Part shown: positions 1 through 7,493 of the stretch, piece by piece
Position numbering within the stretch: position 1 is the first letter of the stretch
Layout of the letters: each line of letters begins with the position of its first letter
Origin: Leptolyngbyaceae cyanobacterium CSSed165cm_216
Lineage (GTDB): Bacteria > Cyanobacteriota > Cyanobacteriia > Phormidesmidales > Phormidesmidaceae
Length of the DNA stretch: 15,748 nt
Direction: 5' to 3'
Assembly: GCA_007135385.1 (NCBI GenBank)
Contig: SLIY01000267.1
Location: 1-15,748, forward strand
Position numbers and translations under genes: made by a program
The notes under the pieces: model-generated
The model's database searches: none
What the model saw: the letters and a program-made list of their open reading frames with translations, nothing else
Told to the model about the DNA's origin: nothing

Positions 1-14
1 AGCTTACCATATAT

Positions 15-48
15 CAAATCCACATCAAGGGCAAATCCACATCAAGGG
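15..48. repeat. Perfect tandem duplication of a 17-bp unit
   Basis: The unit caaatccacatcaaggg occurs at 15-31 and again, identical and directly abutting, at 32-48. The copies are head to tail with no spacer. This could be a slippage duplication, a short tandem-repeat locus continuing outside the window, or a pair of binding sites. Only two copies are seen. Confidence 0.9.
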
Positions 49-390
49 ATACGGCGTAACCTTAAGAAAAACTCAAGACAAGGAAAACTACAAATTCTGA
101 AATAGGCTTGACATAGTCAAGAATTGGGTTTGTTCGGTGGCAATAGTTTTTGGGCTCTACTAACAATGATGGGGTATGGGTACGATCTTAGGGATTGACC
201 GAGCGATACATGTTTCAGAAACTACTGCAAGATCTGTTTTTGTAGTGTAAGCTTCTAAAGTGAATTTCTAGGCAGGCAATATTCTCACATCTGGGAAACC
301 TTGATAGATCAGCTACTTTGCTAGATAGTTTGAAAGATCCAGCCTGCTTGATACTGAATCTTTGCTTAATACTAATCATTGACAATTACC

Positions 391-419
391 TATAGCAAGA
401 TTCATTCGGGTGAAGTGTA
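391..419 (+). repeat. Degenerate single arm of a dispersed repeat
   Basis: Over 29 ungapped positions this stretch matches the left arm of the palindromic element at 12391-12419 at 21 positions, including the shared start tatagc and the block ttcattcgg. No matching right arm (gaaccgctata or similar) follows before the gene at 507. It is therefore either a decayed half-copy or chance similarity within a repeat family. Identity is moderate. Confidence 0.4.
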
Positions 420-506
420 TCGCCATGATCTCCCTGCTCCTTGTTGAGGGGAAGTACAGCATGAAACTTGTACAGTCAGGCGCTGAGGGGATTTGACAAT
501 TTGTAA

Positions 507-3215
507 GTGAGAGAAGTAGGTGAGAGAACGTTAGTGCTGAGTCAGGAACGACATCAAGGATTAGCCTCTGCCACCCGTGTTGGCATTTGGACAGCAGCTA
601 TTCTCACCACCCTGGTGGGGATAGTGAATCTGGTGTCCGCTGTCACTCCTGGGCCTGGTCTGCCAGAGCACATTGCCTGGCTAGAGCGGATAGTTCCGGT
701 GGAAGTGCAGGCCGGTGCCCACGTATTTTCAGCGCTGATCGGCTTCTTTCTATTGACGCTGGCGGCAAATTTGCTGCGGCGGAAGCGGGCAGCTTGGCTG
801 CTGACGATGGGGTTGCTGATGGCCTCCATCGCCCTTCACCTGGTAAAAGGGCCAGATTTGGTTGAGGCGCTCCTGTCTCTGGTGCTGCTGCTTCAGCTGT
901 TGTGGTTGCGGCCGGTGTTTACGGCTAAGTCCGATCGCCCGTCGGTGGTGCAGGGCTTGGGGCTGCTAGTGGGGGCCATTGTCTTTGTGCTGGCCTACGG
1001 CACCCTGGGGTTTTGGCTACTCGATCGCCACTATTCAAACCCCTTTAGCCTGACGGCGGCCCTCGGCCATACCCTGGCCATGTTTTTTACCCTCGACCGT
1101 GGCGGGCTAGATCCCACCTCGCGCCTGGGCCACTACTTTAGCCTGTCGATCTACCTGGTCGGCACGGTGACGATTCTTTACGCCATCTGGATGCTATTTC
1201 GCCCGGTGATCTACCGGGGGGCCGCCAGCCAGGAAGAGCGAGAGCGGGCGCGGGCCATTGTCGAGCAGTACGGGCAGTCGTCTTTGGCGCGGTTTACCCT
1301 GCTCGATGACAAGTCCTACTACTTCAGCCCCTCAGGGCAGTCAGTGATTGCCTACGTACCAAAGGGGCGGGGGGCGATCGCCCTCGGCGACCCCATCGGG
1401 CCAGAATCTGACCGCCAGGAGGTGATTGTCGGCTTTCGGGAGTTTTGTGCCCGCAACGACTGGCGCCCGGCCTTTTATCAGACCCAGCCTGGGTGGGTCG
1501 AGATCTATCAATCCCTGGGCTTTCGCACCCTCAAGATCGGTGAAGAGGCCGTGATCGATCTGCACCAGTTCACTCTGGAGGGCAAAGCTGGTCGCAATCT
1601 GCGCAGCGCCATGAATCGGTTCACCAAACTGGGCTACCGGGTGAGTTACTACCCACCGCCGGTCAGTGATGACCGCCTGGCCGACCTGCGGGTGATCAGC
1701 GACGAATGGCTAACAGAAATGCACGGGGCCGAGAAGCGATTTTCCCTAGGCTGGTTTGACCACGACTACCTCCAGGGCTGCACCATTGCAGTAGTTGAAG
1801 ACGCCGAGGGCAACCCGAGGGCCTTTGCCAACCTGATTCCGGAATACCGGCGCAACGAGGCGACCATCGACCTGATGCGCCACCGCAAGGATATAGAGCG
1901 CGGCACCATGGACTTTCTGTTTACCTCGCTGTTACAGCGCTGCAAAGAGCAGGGCTACGACGGGTTTAACCTGGGCCTGGTGGTATTTTCTGGGGTAGGT
2001 GAGACCACCGATGCCCCCCGCATGGAGAAGGGGGTGCACTATCTCTACGATCACCTCAACCAGTTCTACAATTTTCAGGGGCTGCGGGCTTACAAAGATA
2101 AATTTCACCCCCAGTGGGAATCGCGCTACCTGGTCTATTCGGGGTTGGCGGATATGCCCAGCGTGGTGGTGGCCCTGGCCCGGGCTGACTCGGGCGATCG
2201 CCTGCAAGACTACTTTGGGGCCGAGTTCTTCAGCACTACCCTGACTAAGGTGCTGCGCCAGGTGGGACGCATTGCGCCGATCCTGCTCAGTGTGGTGCTC
2301 TTTGGCCTGTCGATCTGGGCGATCAGCAGCGAATTTAAGCAGTACAGTTTCCAAGATATTGTCAGCAGCGTTACCGCCATACCGAATTCGGCCCTGGGGT
2401 TGGCGGCCCTGCTCACAGTGCTGAACTACGTCTTTTTGACCGGCTACGATGCCCTGGCGCTACAGTACGTGCGCCATCCCCTGCCCTACCGCAAGACCGC
2501 CCTGGTGGCGGTGATCAGCTACGCCATCAGCAACAGCGTCGGCTTTGCTCTGCTCAGCGGCAGCGCCATTCGCTACCGGCTCTACTCTCGGTGGGGCCTC
2601 CCCCCTGGCAAAATCGCCCAGATCATTGCCTTTTGCAACTTCAGCTTTTGGGTGGGCCTGTTCGCCGTCGGCGGGGTGATCTTTGCGATCGAGCCGCTGT
2701 CGGTGCCGGGCATTTTGCACCTGCCCTTTAGAACCGTGCACCCCCTGGGGATTTTGTTTTTGGCGATTATGGTCGCCTACCTGTTTGTGGTCAGTGTGCG
2801 GCGGCGATCGTTTAAATTCAGGGGCTTTGTGCTGCCCCACATACCGCTGAAGCTCTCTCTGGCGCAAATTTTTGTCACCTCCTGCGACTGGATCTTGGCG
2901 GCAGCGGTGTTTTATGTGCTGTTGCCCGCCCATGCTGGTCTTAACTTCTTTATTTTCTTTGGCAGCTATCTGCTGGCCCAGGTGGCGGGCATCATCAGCA
3001 ACGTACCCGGCGGTCTGGGGGTATTTGGCACGGTGCTGCTACTGCTGATCTCGCCGCCAATCGCCTCAAATCAGTTACTGGGGGCACTGGTGGTCTACCG
3101 TCTAATCTACTACTTTGCGCCGCTGGCGTTGGGGGCGGGGCTGTTTGGGCTCTATGAGCTGAAGCAGCGCCAGCGGGGTAAGGTTGCGATCGAGGGGCAA
3201 GATTCCTCTGGGTAA
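507..3215 (+). CDS. mprF: MprF-type aminoacyl-phosphatidylglycerol synthase and flippase, permuted domain order
   Basis: Predicted inner-membrane enzyme that transfers an amino acid (lysine in the best known case) from aminoacyl-tRNA to phosphatidylglycerol and flips the product outward, lowering surface negative charge. Residues 26-231 contain about six membrane segments. Residues 240-550 form the soluble synthase domain, with GRGAIALGDPIGP (288-300), GEEAVIDL (345-352), GRNLRSAMNRF (362-372) and GLRAYKDKFHPQWESRYL (525-542). Residues 590-890 form an eight-helix flippase region with TGYDALALQYV (645-655), SGSAIRYRLYSRWGL (684-698) and NVPGGLGVF (832-840). Canonical MprF has the flippase region first and the synthase last, so the order here is rearranged. 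The start is GTG; GAGGGG at 485-490 is rather far upstream, and GTG at 534 is an alternative. ctaB follows after 60 bases. The substrate amino acid cannot be read from the sequence. Confidence 0.88.
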   Translation: MREVGERTLVLSQERHQGLASATRVGIWTAAILTTLVGIVNLVSAVTPGPGLPEHIAWLERIVPVEVQAGAHVFSALIGFFLLTLAANLLRRKRAAWLLTMGLLMASIALHLVKGPDLVEALLSLVLLLQLLWLRPVFTAKSDRPSVVQGLGLLVGAIVFVLAYGTLGFWLLDRHYSNPFSLTAALGHTLAMFFTLDRGGLDPTSRLGHYFSLSIYLVGTVTILYAIWMLFRPVIYRGAASQEERERARAIVEQYGQSSLARFTLLDDKSYYFSPSGQSVIAYVPKGRGAIALGDPIGPESDRQEVIVGFREFCARNDWRPAFYQTQPGWVEIYQSLGFRTLKIGEEAVIDLHQFTLEGKAGRNLRSAMNRFTKLGYRVSYYPPPVSDDRLADLRVISDEWLTEMHGAEKRFSLGWFDHDYLQGCTIAVVEDAEGNPRAFANLIPEYRRNEATIDLMRHRKDIERGTMDFLFTSLLQRCKEQGYDGFNLGLVVFSGVGETTDAPRMEKGVHYLYDHLNQFYNFQGLRAYKDKFHPQWESRYLVYSGLADMPSVVVALARADSGDRLQDYFGAEFFSTTLTKVLRQVGRIAPILLSVVLFGLSIWAISSEFKQYSFQDIVSSVTAIPNSALGLAALLTVLNYVFLTGYDALALQYVRHPLPYRKTALVAVISYAISNSVGFALLSGSAIRYRLYSRWGLPPGKIAQIIAFCNFSFWVGLFAVGGVIFAIEPLSVPGILHLPFRTVHPLGILFLAIMVAYLFVVSVRRRSFKFRGFVLPHIPLKLSLAQIFVTSCDWILAAAVFYVLLPAHAGLNFFIFFGSYLLAQVAGIISNVPGGLGVFGTVLLLLISPPIASNQLLGALVVYRLIYYFAPLALGAGLFGLYELKQRQRGKVAIEGQDSSG

Positions 3216-3275
3216 CTGCAGTGACCCAGTACGCCACCAATCATTCCAAGATGTTTTCTCACCAGGACTGCCTGT

Positions 3276-4280
3276 ATGACGCAAACGACAGTTCAACCTC
3301 AACCGACCATGGCAACCGACACACTGCGGCACCACAACTCCCTAGGGCAGGTGGTGCACAGCTACTGGCAGCTAACCAAACCGAGAATTATTCCCCTGCT
3401 GCTGATCGAGACGGCGGCGGCGATGTGGGTGGCCGGGGCCGGTCGCGTCGCCCCAGTTTTGCTATTGGTAACCCTGCTCAGTGGCACCCTGGCAGCGGCC
3501 TCAGCCCAGACCATCAACTGCATCTACGATCGCGATATCGACTATGCCATGGAGCGCACCCGTCATCGCCCTATCCCCTCCGGCCGCATTCAAGTGCGCG
3601 ATGCCGTAATTTTTGCCGGGCTGCTGGCGGCGCTCTCGTTTAGCCTGCAAGCGGTGTTCGTCAACCTGCTCAGCGCTGGCCTGGCCATGGTGGGCATTGC
3701 TCTGTACGTGGTTGTCTACACCTACTGGCTAAAGCGGTCATCACCCCAAAATATTGTCATTGGCGGCGCGGCGGGGGCCATGCCGCCCCTGGTAGGCTGG
3801 GCGGCGGTGACGGGGGATCTGAGTCTGTCGGCCTGGCTATTCTTTTTGATTGTCTTTATCTGGACACCCCCCCACTTCTGGGGTTTGGCCCTGCTGATTC
3901 AAGATGACTACGCCAAGGTCAATGTGCCGATGATGCCTGTCGTCGTGGGCAACGAGTCTACGGCCCGCCAGATCTGGTACTACACCCTGGGTCTAGTGCC
4001 CCTAACCCTGACCCTGACTTATCCCCTCGACACCACGGGGGTGGTCTATGCCCTGGCAGCCCTGGGGCTGGGCGGTATCTTCGTGCAAAAAGCCTGGCAG
4101 GTGTTGCAGTCGCCCTCCGATCGCGACCTGGCCAAAGGGCTGTTTAAGTACTCCATCTTATATATGATGCTGCTCTCCGCCGCCATGGTGATCGACAGTC
4201 TGCCTTTGACCCACAGCCTGATGTCAGGAGTGTCTAGCCAGTTAGGCCCCTGGGTGATGGCGCTGCCGTTTTGGGGCTAG
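3276..4280 (+). CDS. ctaB: Protoheme IX farnesyltransferase (heme o synthase)
   Basis: A UbiA-superfamily membrane prenyltransferase that attaches the farnesyl chain of farnesyl diphosphate to heme b, giving heme o for terminal oxidases. The first Asp-rich motif, NCIYDRDID (81-89), continues into YAMERTRHRPIPSG. The second conserved motif region is DDYAKVNVPMMPVV (210-223). Between and after these lie hydrophobic segments, including TPPHFWGLALL (197-207), which is characteristic of CtaB/CyoE. At 334 residues it is slightly longer than usual; ATG at 3309 (residue 12) is a plausible alternative, but AGGA at 3264-3267 sits 8 bases before the chosen ATG. It lies 60 bases after the MprF-like gene on the same strand, so co-transcription is possible. 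No ctaA or cox genes are adjacent, although cyanobacteria often keep them close. Confidence 0.95.
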   Translation: MTQTTVQPQPTMATDTLRHHNSLGQVVHSYWQLTKPRIIPLLLIETAAAMWVAGAGRVAPVLLLVTLLSGTLAAASAQTINCIYDRDIDYAMERTRHRPIPSGRIQVRDAVIFAGLLAALSFSLQAVFVNLLSAGLAMVGIALYVVVYTYWLKRSSPQNIVIGGAAGAMPPLVGWAAVTGDLSLSAWLFFLIVFIWTPPHFWGLALLIQDDYAKVNVPMMPVVVGNESTARQIWYYTLGLVPLTLTLTYPLDTTGVVYALAALGLGGIFVQKAWQVLQSPSDRDLAKGLFKYSILYMMLLSAAMVIDSLPLTHSLMSGVSSQLGPWVMALPFWG

Positions 4281-4299
4281 GGGTTGGGTACAGGGTTTA

Positions 4300-4344
4300 G
4301 GGTTTACGGCATGCCTCGCACCTTAAACCTTGAGCTGTAAACCC
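4300..4344. terminator. Inverted repeat between convergent genes, possible bidirectional terminator
   Basis: gggtttacggc (4300-4310) pairs with gctgtaaaccc (4334-4344): 11 pairs including one G-U, around a 23-base loop. It lies 20 bases after the ctaB stop and 5 bases beyond the stop of the opposing EcsC-family gene, the expected place for a shared terminator. No clear T-run follows on either strand, so intrinsic termination is not certain. The left arm is embedded in a gggttta-type direct repeat (4293-4306). Confidence 0.45.
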
Positions 4345-4349
4345 ATCCA

Positions 4350-5522
4350 CTAAACTGTCAGTCGCTGGTGATCGAGCAGCCAGCGGAGCTGAAATTCGCG
4401 GTAGGCGGCGATCAAAACCGTCGATAGAAAGTGCAGGTTGAGCCTAATGTTGATCACGGTGCCGACCACCGGTATCCAGTCTTCCGCTGCGGTCGCCGCC
4501 ATTCGCCTGACCGCCCTTTCGAGCACCACTTCCACCAGCTTCTTTTCGACCCCTTCGGTGAGGGTGTCATCGACCCTGTCGTCGAGGGTTTGGCGGTAGA
4601 GAAAGCGCTGGAGCTGGTGCAGGTCGGCGATCGCCCCCTGGCGATCCCCTGCATCACCGGCCACGGCCACCTTGAGAATTGACCAGGCAAACTGTTGTTC
4701 GAGGTCGCTGCTGGGGCAGTAGCCGTAGCACTCCCCCACCTGGTGAATCGTGGTCAGCGCCAGCAAGACCAGCAAGGCTGAGTTGGTGACTTCGCCTACG
4801 ACATCTAACAACCCAGCAATGCCGCCTTCGAAGCCGGTGGTTGCCAGCAGAGGATGGCGCAGGGCAGTGGTTTTGCGATCGCCCTCTTGGAGCGTTTCTG
4901 AGCCAGCTTTCAGGCCAGTTTTTGAGTAGGGGGGCGCTGGGTCTGCCTGGCTCAGCTGGGGCCAGAGCAGGGTAACTCTGTCGTAGGCCCGGTACAAGTC
5001 ATCGACTACCGCGTCTGACACCACCTGATTCACCAGCTGCTTCAGGGGGTTTTCTACCTCCTCAAGCAGCTGGGTGACAGCGGCGGCGGGGCGCTGCATC
5101 CACTGGCTGATCTGCAAGATCTTAGTAAATTCGTAGGGGCTGAGGGTGATGGCTCTATAGCCGGGCAGCAAAATCGCCGTCATTGCCCTGGCCCAGCGCA
5201 GATTCGCCGCCTGCTGCACCAGACTGAGCAGCACCTCTTTGAAGTCCGATTCGGATAAAACCCCTTGCTTAAAGTAAACCACCACCGCAGGCATGGCGGG
5301 TCTCACCTTGACTCGAGAGACGCCATCAATGGCGTAGATCATCTCCTGGAGGGTAGCGGCGTAGTCGCTCTGGCTGAGCATCAGAATCTTGAGCTGAATC
5401 TCGCCATGACTGGACTGGAGTATTTCACAGGGCACAGAAGTAAACAAAACAGCAGAATCACCTTTTGGCTTAGTTGATTTAAGGTATGTTATATCCGCAG
5501 GGAGCCCCTGGGGCATGGACAT
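4350..5522 (-). CDS. EcsC-family protein with N-terminal HMA-like domain
   Basis: The C-terminal half matches what I recognise as the EcsC family (function poorly defined; named after a Bacillus ABC-transporter operon gene). It contains GLLDVVGEVTNSALLVLLAL, then WSILKVAVAGDAGDRQ, then a closing segment DWIPVVGTVINIRLNLHF and FLSTVLIAAYREFQLRWL. About residues 40-105 look like a ferredoxin-fold heavy-metal-associated-type domain: a helix, then IDGVSRVKVRPAMPAVVVYF, then a second helix. The CxxC metal-binding motif is absent, so metal binding is doubtful. Residues 190-225 are a polar, low-complexity linker. The ATG at 5522 is chosen; an in-frame TTG at 5549 directly abuts a hairpin and has no ribosome-binding site, and a further ATG lies at 5516. 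No start has a strong Shine-Dalgarno sequence. It diverges from the mechanosensitive-channel operon 90 bases away. Its role is unknown. Confidence 0.75.
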   Translation of the reverse strand: MSMPQGLPADITYLKSTKPKGDSAVLFTSVPCEILQSSHGEIQLKILMLSQSDYAATLQEMIYAIDGVSRVKVRPAMPAVVVYFKQGVLSESDFKEVLLSLVQQAANLRWARAMTAILLPGYRAITLSPYEFTKILQISQWMQRPAAAVTQLLEEVENPLKQLVNQVVSDAVVDDLYRAYDRVTLLWPQLSQADPAPPYSKTGLKAGSETLQEGDRKTTALRHPLLATTGFEGGIAGLLDVVGEVTNSALLVLLALTTIHQVGECYGYCPSSDLEQQFAWSILKVAVAGDAGDRQGAIADLHQLQRFLYRQTLDDRVDDTLTEGVEKKLVEVVLERAVRRMAATAAEDWIPVVGTVINIRLNLHFLSTVLIAAYREFQLRWLLDHQRLTV

Positions 5523-5549
5523 TAGATTGTCGATAGTTGCCGCTCCCAA

Positions 5550-5568
5550 GGCGCTGTTAAAAAGCGCC
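5550..5568. promoter_or_regulatory. Small inverted repeat in the divergent intergenic region
   Basis: ggcgct (5550-5555) and agcgcc (5563-5568) form a perfect 6-bp stem around a 7-base A/T-rich loop. It lies between the start of the EcsC-family gene and the channel gene at 5612, so it could be a shared operator or a leader hairpin. On the + strand a short run of five T follows at 5577-5581, too far away for a classic terminator. Confidence 0.35.
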
Positions 5569-5611
5569 GTGTTAAGTTTTTGTAGCCTAGCAAACCCAAT
5601 CCACCGAAGAT

Positions 5612-7492
5612 ATGAAGAAGGGATCTTTCAAATTTATTTGTGTGGGTCTCTGCGCTCTGCTGCTCACTCTGCTTACCCCTTATATAGTCCTAGGCCAAGC
5701 GCCGCCCCTATCGGAAGTAGAAGGGGTTTTGGCTGAATCTGCTGCCTTACTGCAACCGAGCGTTAACGGTGTTGTTTATCGACCGGTACACCTCGACGGT
5801 ATTCGGCTATTTGAAATTGCAGCGGTAGCCGCCAACCAGCCAGGCGGTGGCAACGGTGACCCTCACCTGCCCCTGCAAGGTCGAACCAGGCAAATTGAAA
5901 CCAAGCTACAAAATTTGGTGAGAAACGGTTTCGCCTCCGACTCCCTACAGGTTAGGGTAGGCAAGTTAAACAATCAGATAGTGATTGTGGCTGCTGATGA
6001 CGCTGCCCTAGACGATACGGTACTGCTTACGGTCACTGACCTGGACACCACCCTGCATGGGATCACCCCAGAGAACTTGGCCAACCAGTGGACTGACATT
6101 ATCGAAGCAGGTCTGCTGCGGGCCCAGCAGGAGCGTCAGCCAGAGCATCTCCGTCAGCAGGGGTTGTTGGCGGCGGGCCTGGGGCTAACGGTGATCTGTT
6201 TGAGCTTGGCGATTTGGCAGCTGCAACGGCGTTATCAGCGACAGTGGCAGGCCCTAGAGCAAGCGTTGGCGGCCGATGCCTTGGTCGCCGAGGTTGCCCA
6301 TGACAAAGACGCCAATGACAATGGCGATCGCAGCCAGCCGTCTCCAGCTACCCAGCTTAACGGGGGTGACCTCACCCAAGAACAGAAGTTTTCTGACATC
6401 ACGTCTGACCTGACGGAGGTAGCGATCGCGGCATCAGCGGCGGAGTCAGCGGCGGCAGCCGCGACCGCTCTCGACTGGCGAGTGATGCGACAGCAACGGA
6501 TTGCGTTTCACAAGTTGCTCCTGCAATGGTTGCAGGTCACCCTCTGGATTGGGGGCATCTCCACCGGCCTAATTTTATTTCCGCTTACTCGAGGTGCGGG
6601 GTACTGGCTACTACTCAGGCCCCTATCCATTTTGCTGATTTGGCTGCTGGTGGCGGTGGCAAATCGGCTGAGTATCATCGTCATAGAGAGGCATATCCAA
6701 GCCTGGGCCAATCGATATTTGCTCCGATCCTCGACCTCTTACCGCAAAGCTCGACGCCTTCCCACCTTTACCCGGGCGCTGACGGGATTGGTCACCTGTT
6801 TGCTGATTGCCCTGGGTATTTTGCTCACCATGGATGACCTCGGCATTCCCCTGGGACCATTGCTGGCTGGGGCCAGCATTTTAGGGTTTGCCATCACCTG
6901 GAGTTTTCAAAACCTGATGAAAGACGTTAGCATGGGAGCTTTAATTCTTTTAGAAGATCAGTTTGCCGTTGGCGATGTCGTTGTCATTGGCGATCTCGAC
7001 GGCACCGTCGAAACCATGAACCTGCGTAGTACCCAACTGCGCCATGGCAGCGGTCAGCTGATCACCATCTCTAACAGTATGATTACCTCGGTGCGCAACT
7101 TATCAAAGGATTGGGCTCGGGTCAATCTGTCGGTGCCGATTCCCTACGACAGCGATATGCTCAAAGCGATGCAGCTCATTCTTCAGGTGGCCGAGGCCAT
7201 GCACGACGATCCAGACTGGCAGGATCTGATGCTTGACGCACCCCAGGTGCTGGGGATCGATGGGTTTGACCCCAGCGGGGTGGCGGTGCGGGTCTTGATT
7301 AAAACCCAGCCCCTGAAGCAATGGGATGTGGAGCGCGAGTTTCGTTGCCGCCTTAAGCTGGCCCTGGACAATCACGGCATTCCCATTGGGGTGCCCCAGC
7401 AGGAAATCTGGGTGCGGGGGGCGACCTCAGAGCCACTGCTGACCCCGAACGGTGCCAACCAAAGCGGTACCAACCAAAGGGGGGAGCACTAA
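5612..7492 (+). CDS. MscS-family mechanosensitive ion channel with periplasmic domain
   Basis: Membrane-tension-gated channel that would release solutes on hypo-osmotic shock. Residues 1-30 are a clear signal peptide (KK, a long hydrophobic core, then VLGQA). Residues 31-183 are a predicted periplasmic domain. One membrane helix (184-203) leads into a roughly 95-residue cytoplasmic insertion rich in Asp, Glu and Ala (AIAASAAESAAAAATAL at 271-287). Helices near 303-325, 330-352 and 387-407 precede the pore helix GPLLAGASILGFAITWSFQN (415-434), followed by the MscS beta domain with EDQFAVGDVVVIGDLDGTVE (448-467) and ISNSMI (486-491). The C-terminal alpha/beta part extends to about 600. It has 626 residues against 286 in E. 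coli MscS. GAAGA-like bases precede the ATG. It is the first gene of a four-gene operon; the next starts 1 base after its stop. Confidence 0.92.
   Translation: MKKGSFKFICVGLCALLLTLLTPYIVLGQAPPLSEVEGVLAESAALLQPSVNGVVYRPVHLDGIRLFEIAAVAANQPGGGNGDPHLPLQGRTRQIETKLQNLVRNGFASDSLQVRVGKLNNQIVIVAADDAALDDTVLLTVTDLDTTLHGITPENLANQWTDIIEAGLLRAQQERQPEHLRQQGLLAAGLGLTVICLSLAIWQLQRRYQRQWQALEQALAADALVAEVAHDKDANDNGDRSQPSPATQLNGGDLTQEQKFSDITSDLTEVAIAASAAESAAAAATALDWRVMRQQRIAFHKLLLQWLQVTLWIGGISTGLILFPLTRGAGYWLLLRPLSILLIWLLVAVANRLSIIVIERHIQAWANRYLLRSSTSYRKARRLPTFTRALTGLVTCLLIALGILLTMDDLGIPLGPLLAGASILGFAITWSFQNLMKDVSMGALILLEDQFAVGDVVVIGDLDGTVETMNLRSTQLRHGSGQLITISNSMITSVRNLSKDWARVNLSVPIPYDSDMLKAMQLILQVAEAMHDDPDWQDLMLDAPQVLGIDGFDPSGVAVRVLIKTQPLKQWDVEREFRCRLKLALDNHGIPIGVPQQEIWVRGATSEPLLTPNGANQSGTNQRGEH
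7451..7480 (+). repeat. Imperfect tandem 15-bp repeat at the 3' end of the channel gene
   Basis: ggtgccaaccaaagc (7451-7465) and ggtaccaaccaaagg (7466-7480) are adjacent direct copies with 13 of 15 bases identical. They encode GANQS-GTNQR in the disordered tail of the channel and run into the ribosome-binding site of the next gene. This is probably a recent slippage duplication. Confidence 0.7.
7479..7486 (+). promoter_or_regulatory. Ribosome-binding site fixing the start of the Yip1-like gene
   Basis: ggggggag lies 7 bases before the ATG at 7494. An upstream in-frame ATG at 7452 would overlap the channel gene by 41 bases and has no such site, so 7494 is taken as the start. Confidence 0.75.
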
Positions 7493-7493
7493 A

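Larger units (their letters stand above)
1..506. other. AT-rich intergenic region upstream of the MprF-like gene
   Basis: There is no coding region of meaningful length on either strand. The line starting at 61 has only 19 G+C in 60 bases, far below the GC-rich genes that follow. Two repeat structures are listed separately. TTGACA-like hexamers occur at 108-113, 379-384 and 493-498, but none has a convincing -10 box at 16-18 bases, so no promoter is called. The end of whatever gene lies to the left is not in the window. Confidence 0.7.

Noticed and set aside
108..113. TTGACA matching a consensus -35 box
   Set aside because: No acceptable -10 hexamer lies at 16-18 bases, and the nearest gene starts almost 400 bases later.
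454..473. Inverted repeat gtaca/tgtac with a 10-base spacer upstream of the MprF-like gene
   Set aside because: Five-base arms of this kind are expected by chance in 500 bases; there is no other support for an operator.
2460..2933. 157-codon open frame antisense to the MprF-like gene
   Set aside because: The sequence is low-complexity, rich in His, Gln and Lys, and lies opposite the conserved flippase helices; a shadow frame.
3221..3643. 140-codon frame overlapping the start of ctaB in another frame
   Set aside because: ctaB has unmistakable family motifs in its own frame; this one is a shadow.
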